Positions 57,320 through 64,000 of a stretch of 64,000 nucleotides of DNA are shown here, in pieces. The position numbers and the translations under genes were made by a program. Positions within the stretch are counted from its first letter, which is position 1, and the number at the start of each line of letters is the position of its first letter. Origin of the DNA: BJGV01 sp003230615 (GTDB lineage Bacteria; Pseudomonadota; Gammaproteobacteria; Burkholderiales; Nitrosomonadaceae); contig OY760140.1 of NCBI GenBank assembly GCA_963663215.1, positions 1 to 64,000 on the forward strand. Direction: 5' to 3'. Under the pieces are notes generated by a model. The model had not been told where the DNA came from, searched no databases, and worked only from the letters and a program-made list of their open reading frames with translations.

Positions 57320-57351
57320 GAGTGTCTGTTTTGTGCCAAAAGGCGACATTC
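57320..57351 (-). repeat. 32-bp palindromic repeat, copy 4 (reverse orientation)
   Basis: On the plus strand it reads GAGTGTCTGTTT, loop TGTGCCAA, AAGGCGACATTC: the reverse complement of the other copies, with a few changes. It lies between the TonB receptor and merR, in a short spacer with no gene. Confidence 0.8.
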
Positions 57352-57376
57352 TTTGAAAGGCTATTGAACTTTATTT

Positions 57377-57785
57377 TTAGTGTAGTTGAAGTGTGGTAAT
57401 CATTGGACATGTAATTGTTCCTTTTGCGACGCAGCAGTCATCTACTAGTTGTGTTAAAGCCGATTCAATACGTCGCAAGTCAGCAAGTTTATTACGTACA
57501 TCATTCAATTTGTGCTCAGCAAGTATCCGAGCCTCCTCACAATGAGTGCCATCCTCTAGTTTCAGTAGTTCACTAATTTTCATCTAAGCTGAAACCTAGC
57601 CGCTGAGTTGCTTTGATAAAACGAATTCGATCCAGAACACCTTCTGAGTAGCGGCGAATACTACCGTAACGCTTTATGGGTATTGGAATTAATTTCTTTC
57701 GTTGATAGAAACGGATAGTTTCAACATTAACCCCTGCCGCATTTGCCAACGTACCAATGGTAACGTTATCTAATTTGTTTTCCAT
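57377..57785 (-). pseudogene. merR: merR mercury-responsive regulator, split by a one-base frameshift
   Basis: The N-terminal half (57573-57785, MENKLDNVTIGTLANAAGVN, with the winged-helix QRKKLIPIPIKRYGSIRRY) ends early at LGFSLDEN-stop. The C-terminal half lies in another frame (57377-57583: ISELLKLEDGTHCEEA...DDCCVAKGTITCP) and carries the mercury-binding cysteines of MerR. Removing one A from the AAAA run near 57578 restores SLDEISELLKLEDG, the normal sequence. Joined, it would be about 135 residues, near the family length. It is divergent from merT, with the operator between. Confidence 0.88.
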
Positions 57786-57790
57786 TTCTC

Positions 57791-57821
57791 TTGACTCCGT
57801 ACTAAGGTACGTAGATAAGCT
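57791..57821 (+). promoter_or_regulatory. mer operator-promoter (MerR type, 19-bp spacer)
   Basis: -35 TTGACT (57791-57796) and -10 TAAGCT (57816-57821) are separated by exactly 19 bases, the long spacer typical of MerR-activated promoters. The spacer holds the dyad CCGTACTAAGGTACG (perfect core GTAC...GTAC). Close to the known mer operator. The predicted start of transcription falls at about 57828, the A of the merT ATG. Confidence 0.85.
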
Positions 57822-57827
57822 TATATC

Positions 57828-58208
57828 ATGACAACAAGTATCTCAACCGAAAATAATTTACAACCATCAAAGAGTGGGCGTGGGGCATTGTTAACTGGCG
57901 GAGCAGCAGCAATACTCGCTTCGACATGCTGTATTGGACCACTTGTGCTTATCGTACTCGGTTTTTCTGGGGTATGGATCAGTAACTTGACAGTACTGGA
58001 ACCTTATCGCTTGGTTTTCAGTGGCGTAGCGCTCGTTGCACTATTCTTTGCATGGAAGCAAATTTGGCGACCTGTAACTAACTGTGTTCCCGGAGAGGTT
58101 TGTGCTGTCCCGCAGGTCAAGTTTATATATAAGTTGTTGTTTGGTGTAGTAGCCGTGTTAGTACTGATTGCACTTGTCTTTCCATACATCGCCCCGTTGT
58201 TTTACTGA
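57828..58208 (+). CDS. merT: Mercuric transport protein MerT
   Basis: A 126-residue inner-membrane protein with three helices that imports Hg(II). The first helix holds the vicinal Cys pair (ILASTCCIGPLVLIVLGFSG), and the cytoplasmic loop holds a second pair (NCVPGEVCAVPQ). Compared with common MerT it has about ten extra N-terminal residues. No ribosome site precedes the ATG and the predicted mRNA start coincides with it, so translation may be leaderless. Confidence 0.95.
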   Translation: MTTSISTENNLQPSKSGRGALLTGGAAAILASTCCIGPLVLIVLGFSGVWISNLTVLEPYRLVFSGVALVALFFAWKQIWRPVTNCVPGEVCAVPQVKFIYKLLFGVVAVLVLIALVFPYIAPLFY

Positions 58209-58220
58209 AAGGAAGAAATC

Positions 58221-58505
58221 ATGAGCAAGTTACTTACAGCAGTTGTCTTGACTATTTTGAGTGTGCCGGTGTGGGCTGCTTCCAAGACCGTCACATTGTC
58301 CGTACCAACGATGGATTGTCCAGTCTGTCCGATTACGGTCAAAAAGGCACTCACCAAGGTGCCGGGCGTTAGTCAGACCAGTGTGAATTTCGACAAGCGT
58401 CAAGCTATTGTCACTTTTGATGATACAAAAACGAGTGTCGGCGCTCTAACTCGCGCTACCAAGGATGCAGGTTATCCATCGGTGTTGGCAAATAGTAAGA
58501 AATGA
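58221..58505 (+). CDS. merP: Periplasmic mercury-binding protein MerP
   Basis: A 94-residue exported HMA-domain protein: signal peptide about 1-19 (VVLTILSVPVWAA), then the metal site TMDCPVCPITVKKAL, in which the two Cys bind Hg(II) and hand it to MerT. Ribosome site AAGGAAG eight bases upstream. Ends four bases into the next gene. Confidence 0.95.
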   Translation: MSKLLTAVVLTILSVPVWAASKTVTLSVPTMDCPVCPITVKKALTKVPGVSQTSVNFDKRQAIVTFDDTKTSVGALTRATKDAGYPSVLANSKK

Positions 58506-58696
58506 GCAAGGTTATCCTAGAGTCGACACTGACTTGTCCTGGGTGCAGTCATATCAAAACCGAAATGATGCCAACTGATGCTTGTCAGTGGTTCTATGAA
58601 TGTGAGCAATGTCATGTGGTGATAAAACCGAAACCAGGCGATTGTTGTGTATATTGTTCGTATGGTGATGTGCCATGTCCATCAATTCAAAAGTAA
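58502..58696 (+). CDS. GDCCVxC-domain (mercury resistance-associated) small protein
   Basis: A 64-residue Cys-rich protein, nine Cys in all, with the family motif PGDCCVYCSYGDVPCP near the C-terminus and an N-terminal TCPGCSH. Proteins of this family are often coded in mer operons behind merP and probably bind metal; the exact role is not established. The start overlaps merP by four bases (ATGA). It is the last gene of the operon here; no merA follows. Confidence 0.88.
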   Translation: MSKVILESTLTCPGCSHIKTEMMPTDACQWFYECEQCHVVIKPKPGDCCVYCSYGDVPCPSIQK

Positions 58697-58732
58697 TAAG
58701 TTACATTATATTTTCTATAATCGTATCTATTT

Positions 58733-58762
58733 TATTCATATTCATATTCATATTCATATTCA
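58733..58762. repeat. Hexanucleotide microsatellite, TATTCA x 5
   Basis: Five perfect TATTCA units in tandem in the 298-base spacer between the mer genes and pckG; the rest of that spacer shows no gene. Confidence 0.9.
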
Positions 58763-58994
58763 TATTTGATAATTGTCAAAGTTACCTCCTTTCCATGTTA
58801 ATATCTTATGTTTGACTTAGATAAAAAAGAAGCCATAACGAAGTTGCTCCAATTGGTAGTTTGAACATAGTGTATAGAGGAAGGGAGCATCGATTGAATC
58901 AATGAAAACATCTTTGGACAGTATATATAGAGCTGAGCTAGAGCGGGTCAGTAGAGAGATTGTAGGTAATCAATAGCATGGAGACTTAATTAAA

Positions 58995-60818
58995 ATGAAC
59001 ATCGACATCGTAGCACCAGATTACGTAAAACATTCAAAATTGAAAGAATGGGTAGCCAAAATTGCTACCCTGACAGAACCCGACCACATAGTATGGTGCG
59101 ATGGCTCACAGGAAGAATACGACCAACTGTGCTCCAAACTGGTCGATGCGGGTACTTTTGTCAAACTCAACCCAGCCAAGCGCCCTAACTCTTTTCTGGC
59201 CTGTTCTGACCCATCTGACGTAGCACGAGTAGAGGATCGTACTTACATCTGCTCGGAGCAGCGCGATGACGCTGGCCCTACTAACAACTGGGAAGATCCA
59301 AAGAAAATGCGCGAGACACTTACAGGTCTGTTTAAGGGATCAATGCGCGGTCGTACTCTGTATGTAGTTCCCTTCAGTATGGGGCCACTCGGCTCGCCTA
59401 TAGCACAAATTGGTGTAGAAATTAGTGATTCGCCTTACGTGGTAGTAAACATGCGCATCATGACACGCATGGGAAAAGCGGTGTACGACGTGCTTGGTAC
59501 AAATGGCGAATTCGTACCCTGCCTGCACAGTATTGGCGCACCCCTGGAACCAAGTGTTCAAGATGTTAAGTGGCCCTGCAACCCGACCGTCAAATACATC
59601 GTACACTTTCCAGAAACTCGCGAGATCTGGTCCTACGGTTCAGGATATGGCGGTAACGCGCTACTTGGCAAAAAGTGTTTCGCATTGCGTATTGCTTCGA
59701 CTATGGCGCGTGATGAGGGTTGGCTGGCTGAACACATGCTGATCCTTGGAATCGAGTCACCTACTGGAGACAAGAGCTACGTGGCTGCAGCCTTTCCTTC
59801 TGCCTGTGGTAAAACTAATCTTGCTATGTTGATCCCGCCTAAGACTTTTGACGACTGGAAAGTTACCACAGTGGGAGATGACATAGCCTGGATTAAACCT
59901 GGCAAGGACGGCCAATTCTATGCCATTAATCCAGAAGCAGGCTTCTTTGGTGTTGCTCCAGGCACTTCCGAAAAAACCAACCCCAATGCTCTGACAACCT
60001 TGAAGGAAAATGTCATTTTTACCAATGTTGCCCTGACTGATGATGGTGACGTCTGGTGGGAAGGCCTAACGAAGGAACCTCCAGCACATCTAATCGATTG
60101 GCAAGGCAAGGACTGGACTCCAGAAGACGGTAAGACTGGTCGTAAGGCAGCTCATCCTAATTCACGATTCACTGCTCCAGCCAGCCAGTGTCCATCTATT
60201 GATGCAGCCTGGGAAGATCCGAAAGGTGTACCGATTTCTGCCTTTATCTTCGGTGGTCGTCGTGCTACCACGGTGCCTTTAGTTTACGAAGCATTCGACT
60301 GGAATCTTGGTGTTTACATGGCTTCTACACTTGGTTCTGAAACCACTGCTGCTGCTTTTGGCAAACAGGGCGTTGTACGACGCGATCCTTTCGCTATGCT
60401 GCCATTCTGTGGCTACCACATGGGTGACTACTTTAACCACTGGTTGAAGATGGGGAAAGTGATCAAACAAGTACCAAATATTTTTTGTGTTAACTGGTTT
60501 CGCCTAAACGAGAAGGGTGAATTCATGTGGCCCGGTTTCAGTGACAACATGCGTGTGTTGAAGTGGATCGTAGATCGCGTAAAGAAGCGTGTTACAGCCA
60601 ACAAAACCGCATTGGGTTGGATGCCGCGCTTTGAGGATATTGACTGGACTGGAGCAGAAATTAGCGAGACTGAATTTAATGAACTGAACCAAGTAGATAC
60701 CGATGCCTGGAAGCAAGAACTGGTTCTACACAAAGAATGGTTTGAGAAAATGGGCGAGAAACTACCTGTTCAATTAGTGAAGAACCGCGACTTGCTTGAA
60801 ACGACACTGGTCGACTGA
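58995..60818 (+). CDS. pckG: Phosphoenolpyruvate carboxykinase (GTP)
   Basis: A 607-residue GTP-type PEPCK that interconverts oxaloacetate and PEP. The kinase P-loop with reactive Cys is FPSACGKTNLAMLIP, and FGGRRATTVPLVYEAFDW and PFCGYHMGDYFNHWL (PEPCK-GTP signatures) are present. The length equals the family norm. In an organism with a regulatory PTS it may affect PEP supply (inference). It marks the return from the island to core genes. Confidence 0.96.
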   Translation: MNIDIVAPDYVKHSKLKEWVAKIATLTEPDHIVWCDGSQEEYDQLCSKLVDAGTFVKLNPAKRPNSFLACSDPSDVARVEDRTYICSEQRDDAGPTNNWEDPKKMRETLTGLFKGSMRGRTLYVVPFSMGPLGSPIAQIGVEISDSPYVVVNMRIMTRMGKAVYDVLGTNGEFVPCLHSIGAPLEPSVQDVKWPCNPTVKYIVHFPETREIWSYGSGYGGNALLGKKCFALRIASTMARDEGWLAEHMLILGIESPTGDKSYVAAAFPSACGKTNLAMLIPPKTFDDWKVTTVGDDIAWIKPGKDGQFYAINPEAGFFGVAPGTSEKTNPNALTTLKENVIFTNVALTDDGDVWWEGLTKEPPAHLIDWQGKDWTPEDGKTGRKAAHPNSRFTAPASQCPSIDAAWEDPKGVPISAFIFGGRRATTVPLVYEAFDWNLGVYMASTLGSETTAAAFGKQGVVRRDPFAMLPFCGYHMGDYFNHWLKMGKVIKQVPNIFCVNWFRLNEKGEFMWPGFSDNMRVLKWIVDRVKKRVTANKTALGWMPRFEDIDWTGAEISETEFNELNQVDTDAWKQELVLHKEWFEKMGEKLPVQLVKNRDLLETTLVD

Positions 60819-60857
60819 ACGTATGGATGCAAGTATCAGATTTGGCTTCACTGATGG

Positions 60858-61601
60858 TTATTTTTTGTCAATCTGATACTCGGTTGTAGCATGATTTGGT
60901 TGGATTCCTAGCTCCATACCTGCATGCAACACCACAGTCGACAGGGTGGTGCGTGCAGTCCGCAACCCTGTTGCAAGACGAAGCAACGTGCTCAAGGTCA
61001 CGGACCGTTGTAACAGTAGAGATAATATCCGGGCTAGGTTGGCACTACCATCTGGGTGTATCGCGTTGAGTAGAGCTGAAGGTGGTGAGAATTCCATAGG
61101 GTCTGCAATTGCACGTATTGCAAGGAATGGTATACCTGCATTTGCGGCTACCTCAGCCACTGCACCACTTTCTAAATCTACCGCACAAGCCCCAGTGGAT
61201 TCCGCCAACTCACGTTTTTCAACCACCGAAGTAAGCACTTTCTGACTTGCAGCTAATTTACCACCGGCCACACGCAGGTTAGAGGGCAAGTGTTGTTGAA
61301 TTCGTGCTCTCCAGTCTAAGGATACGGGTAGTGAATATCCAGAATAAATCGACTCTGGTAGCACCAAGTCTCCTGGACGTAAGACGGAATCTAGTGCTCC
61401 TGCAATCCCGAAGCTAATTAAAGTGGTTGCCCCCCCTGCCTGCAATCCAGTTGCAGCACTTCGCGCCGCTTCTTCACCCATTCCACAGAGCCAAATCGCT
61501 GTACTTTCTCCCAGAGTCACCATTTTACCTAGGGGCAGGTGACGTGTAGTAATACAGCTGGCTTCAACTCGCATGGCTGTGACAATACCAACCAAATTCA
61601 A
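60858..61601 (-). CDS. hpnG: Hopanoid-associated phosphorylase HpnG
   Basis: A 247-residue nucleoside-phosphorylase-fold enzyme that in the hopanoid pathway releases adenine from adenosylhopane. Motifs include LISFGIAGALDSVLRPGDLV and CAVDLESGAVAEVAANAGIPF. The chosen start is TTG 61601 (NLVGIVTAMRVEASC), which overlaps the shc stop (TTGA) and has AAGGGA upstream inside shc; a longer frame from 61718 would lie within shc. The gene is coupled to shc, as in other hopanoid clusters. Confidence 0.85.
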   Translation of the reverse strand: MNLVGIVTAMRVEASCITTRHLPLGKMVTLGESTAIWLCGMGEEAARSAATGLQAGGATTLISFGIAGALDSVLRPGDLVLPESIYSGYSLPVSLDWRARIQQHLPSNLRVAGGKLAASQKVLTSVVEKRELAESTGACAVDLESGAVAEVAANAGIPFLAIRAIADPMEFSPPSALLNAIHPDGSANLARILSLLLQRSVTLSTLLRLATGLRTARTTLSTVVLHAGMELGIQPNHATTEYQIDKK

Positions 61602-63583
61602 ACAAGATCCCTTTGAGTAAACGCTTGGTATCTTGCTAGAGCCCACAACGGAAAATACTTTGAGTATCCATGATATTTTAAGTAGAAAACCCGTGGAAAT
61701 CCTGGTGCTGTGAACCATGGATCATTCCACAGGCCATCACTATCCTGTTTGTTAAGAAGGAACTCAATTCCTTTACGTACTTCTGGGCTATGTGTCTCTC
61801 CCGCTGCCATCAGGCCAAGCAAGGCCCAGGCGGTTTGAAATGAGGTACTTGTCTCAAATTGCCCAGCTAACTGCGGATTAAAATAAGTATCGTTGTTTTC
61901 ACCCCATCCTCCATCCTCACGTTGAACGGACTTTAACCATCGTGCAGCACGAATGATAGATTCATGAGCAGTATCCACTTTTGCCAGTCGAAAAGCCTCT
62001 AGAACTGACCAGGTGCCGTAAATATAATTACTTCCCCAGCGACCAAACCAAGCGCCACTGGGTTCTTGTTCATTGATCAAATAGGATAATCCTTGTTTTA
62101 TAGAATTTTGTTGCTCAGGTTTTCCGTATAAGGCCAGGAAGCCTGTGCAACGAGCAGTGACGTCACTAGTGGGGGGATCAAGCAACGCGCCGTGGTCAGC
62201 AAATGGAATTTCGTTAAGGTAATAATAAGTATTGTCCACATCGAAGGCTGCGAAACCACCGTTTCTAGATTGCATGCCCCTAAGCCAGCTTGCCGCACGT
62301 TTAATGCTTTCACGATAAGCTTGAGGATCTGCCTGGTACATTGCCCAAGCTATTGCTGCAGTATCGTCTAGATCAGGGTAGTGTGGGTTGGCGTACTGAA
62401 AGGCCCAGCCACCCCCAGCAAGTTTCGGATTTTCTTCTTGCCAGTCTGCAGGTGCATCTAGTATTTGTAGGGGTGCTAACCAGTCAAGAGCATCCCGGAC
62501 CGGTTTTTGATCTGCACCGATGTCTTCCTGTAAGGATAGGCTTGCAAGGATCGTGTCCCACACAGGCGATGTGCATGGTTGACACCAAATTTGTTCGCCT
62601 TCATCCACCAACAATCCTAGTAAAGCTTGGCGACATTGTTTCCGGTAGGGATGTTCGTAGGGATATCCTAGCAGTGCAAGTGCCTCATTGGCATTTACCA
62701 TGGCGGGGAAAATTGCTCCCAGACCACATTCACCGTTAAGTCTTTCTACTATCCAGCGTTCCGCACGGTGAAGCGCAACGCGGCGTAGAGCATTTGGAAT
62801 GAGCGGTTCAAATAGTGAAGCAGTGCGCTCGATGAGTAAGAATATACGATTAAGAAAAGTACGTACTGGGAAATAATTACGTTCCTTCTCAGGGTCTACG
62901 GTGAACAACTCACGAACGTTAATTTTACGTGGATTAACAGCATGCGCCCTTAGGCTACACAAGATTGTCAGCGGAACCGTCACAGTACGTGACCAATAAG
63001 CAATTTTGCTCAGATGGAAAGGAAACCACTTCGGCAATAATATAATTTCTACCGGCATAAATGGTACACCACGCCAAGGGAGTTGACCGTACATAGCTAG
63101 CAGTATCCGAGTGAATACGTTAGCTCGTGCTGCACCACCCTGTTCCAGGATAGCTGTACGAGCAACTACCATATGCGGAGCATCTGGAGAATCGCCAACT
63201 AGCTTTAATGCATAATAGGCTTTGACGGTGCAACTTAGATTAAAATGACCACCATAGTACAAAGGCCAACCACCATGTTTTGGATCCTGCTTATTACGAA
63301 TAAACCGAGCTAGCTTTGTTTCAAGTTCGACATTTACATCATCCATGAAGTGCATCATCAGCACGTATTCGGCTGGAATTGTACAGTCTGCCTCTAAAGG
63401 AAAACACCAGTGACCATCTTCTTTTTGCAAAGATAGTAGAGCTGTACGTGCCGTTACCAATGCATCTGCCAGAGTTGCTATGTCTCGGTTTGACGACCGC
63501 TGGTGGGCAGAGTAAACCTCACCTGTATGGAAAAAGTTAGTATCTTCTCGGGTTGCGCCGGTAAGGGTATCGAGGTCCTTCAT
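61598..63583 (-). CDS. shc: Squalene-hopene cyclase
   Basis: A 661-residue triterpene cyclase that makes hopene from squalene at the membrane. The protonating motif DxDD is present in PDLDDTAAIAWAM (about 405-417). Several QW repeats support the double barrel: QDPKHGGWPLYYGG, QREDGGWGEN, QEPSGAWFGRWG and QDSDGLWNDPWF. Its ATG shares one base with the stop of the upstream frame (TAATG). Length is normal. Confidence 0.96.
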   Translation of the reverse strand: MKDLDTLTGATREDTNFFHTGEVYSAHQRSSNRDIATLADALVTARTALLSLQKEDGHWCFPLEADCTIPAEYVLMMHFMDDVNVELETKLARFIRNKQDPKHGGWPLYYGGHFNLSCTVKAYYALKLVGDSPDAPHMVVARTAILEQGGAARANVFTRILLAMYGQLPWRGVPFMPVEIILLPKWFPFHLSKIAYWSRTVTVPLTILCSLRAHAVNPRKINVRELFTVDPEKERNYFPVRTFLNRIFLLIERTASLFEPLIPNALRRVALHRAERWIVERLNGECGLGAIFPAMVNANEALALLGYPYEHPYRKQCRQALLGLLVDEGEQIWCQPCTSPVWDTILASLSLQEDIGADQKPVRDALDWLAPLQILDAPADWQEENPKLAGGGWAFQYANPHYPDLDDTAAIAWAMYQADPQAYRESIKRAASWLRGMQSRNGGFAAFDVDNTYYYLNEIPFADHGALLDPPTSDVTARCTGFLALYGKPEQQNSIKQGLSYLINEQEPSGAWFGRWGSNYIYGTWSVLEAFRLAKVDTAHESIIRAARWLKSVQREDGGWGENNDTYFNPQLAGQFETSTSFQTAWALLGLMAAGETHSPEVRKGIEFLLNKQDSDGLWNDPWFTAPGFPRVFYLKYHGYSKYFPLWALARYQAFTQRDLV

Positions 63584-64000
63584 TAATTGTTGTCCAATGT
63601 GCTGGGTTGAATAGATTCAGACTGTTGTTCACCCTCAGAGTCTTGATGAGCATTATCGATTTTGTCAGGAACATTTTGATCGAGCTTATTGGACTCATAA
63701 GCGAAGAGAGAGCAATATTTTTTGTTTTGGCTACCGAATCTTACTTTCTCGTTATCACTTTCTTCTTGTATATTATGCTGTTCAGGTGTTCCCGGGCAAG
63801 GTTCGGTGTCTTGGCTGGTCTTAGAGTCAAGGGGAATCAATAGCTCATCTTGCAAGAAATCATCGTAGTTTTCGATTGGCTGTTTTCCATCAAAGACAAG
63901 ATTTTGGCGTTGTTGCAAATATGCTTCACGCGTGAACAAATAAGGGTCTAGTGCTGCTTGGTCACGAAGGTGTATGTTCTCTGAATGCCGCGCACGTGTA
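63583..64000 (-). CDS. Unrecognised protein, C-terminal part; gene starts beyond the window
   Basis: The minus-strand frame is open from the window edge (64000) to a TAA at 63585-63583 that overlaps the shc start. An internal TTG at 63939 could be a start, but the frame continues upstream (ARHSENIHLRDQAALDPYLF), so a longer gene is more likely. The visible part is hydrophilic and acidic, Gln/Asp/Ser-rich, without helices in the membrane or known motifs. The one-base overlap suggests an operon with shc and hpnG. No function assigned. Confidence 0.6.
   Translation of the reverse strand, partial: TRARHSENIHLRDQAALDPYLFTREAYLQQRQNLVFDGKQPIENYDDFLQDELLIPLDSKTSQDTEPCPGTPEQHNIQEESDNEKVRFGSQNKKYCSLFAYESNKLDQNVPDKIDNAHQDSEGEQQSESIQPSTLDNN

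Noticed and set aside
53649..57376. Tn3-family transposon around the resolvase
   Set aside because: No Tn3 transposase and no 38-bp-type terminal repeats were found; only the resolvase and possible res dyads.
63607..63843. 78-codon plus-strand frame near the right edge
   Set aside because: Antisense to the minus-strand frame that is coupled to shc; no supporting signals.

Overview
The window looks like the chromosome of a betaproteobacterium, most likely Nitrosomonadales-like (inference). The clues are the hfq-hflX-hflK-hflC-DUF2065-hisZ-purA cluster, the ilvB-ilvH-ilvC-psd-pssA-leuA cluster, a T. ferrooxidans-type gshA followed by gshB and a regulatory PTS (EIIA-HPr-EI), metX/metW, and hopanoid genes (shc, hpnG). 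Base composition is rather AT-rich. Most of the window is ordinary, compact housekeeping DNA.

Layout. 1-9176: an MSHA-type (type IV pilus-like) assembly operon (secretin end, MshN-like, MshE, MshG, PilM/PilN-like, PilO-like, MshK-like, two pilin-like proteins). Four of its genes carry disabling lesions: mshE has an amber codon and lacks about 100 internal residues, the PilM/PilN gene has an in-frame TAA, a pilin-like gene has a one-base frameshift, and the last pilin has its conserved Glu5 codon as TAG. 9172-11075: a complete IS1595-family element with matching 15-bp ends and an 8-bp target duplication. It carries three opposite-strand passenger genes of unknown function and sits in the last codons of that pilin. 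11172-13915: an orphan membrane sensor kinase and an intact pilin gene behind a near-consensus sigma-54 promoter. 13989-48500: housekeeping (K+/H+ antiporter, glutathione synthesis, PTS, methionine, AmpG, exonuclease III, pyrE, purA, hisZ, HflKC, HflX, Hfq, RppH, ProS, lytic transglycosylase, leucine/isoleucine/valine genes, phospholipid genes, rpsO, pnp, dksA).

48908-49240: a tRNA cluster (Pro, Arg, His). Directly behind tRNA-His lies a tyrosine integrase and an accessory island of about 9 kb: universal stress protein, a frameshifted alpha-carbonic anhydrase, a DUF3179 protein, a serine resolvase, a ZnuD-like TonB receptor with a small partner, and a mer operon (merR frameshifted, merT, merP, a GDCCVxC protein) that has no merA. 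Four copies of a 32-bp imperfect palindrome lie between the cargo genes and were not seen outside the island. 58995-64000: GTP-dependent PEP carboxykinase, then hpnG and squalene-hopene cyclase on the minus strand, and an unrecognised gene running off the window edge.

The best candidate for something undescribed is the IS1595 element with its three-gene translationally coupled passenger operon. The second is the concentrated decay of the pilus operon next to an intact, apparently sigma-54-driven pilin gene.
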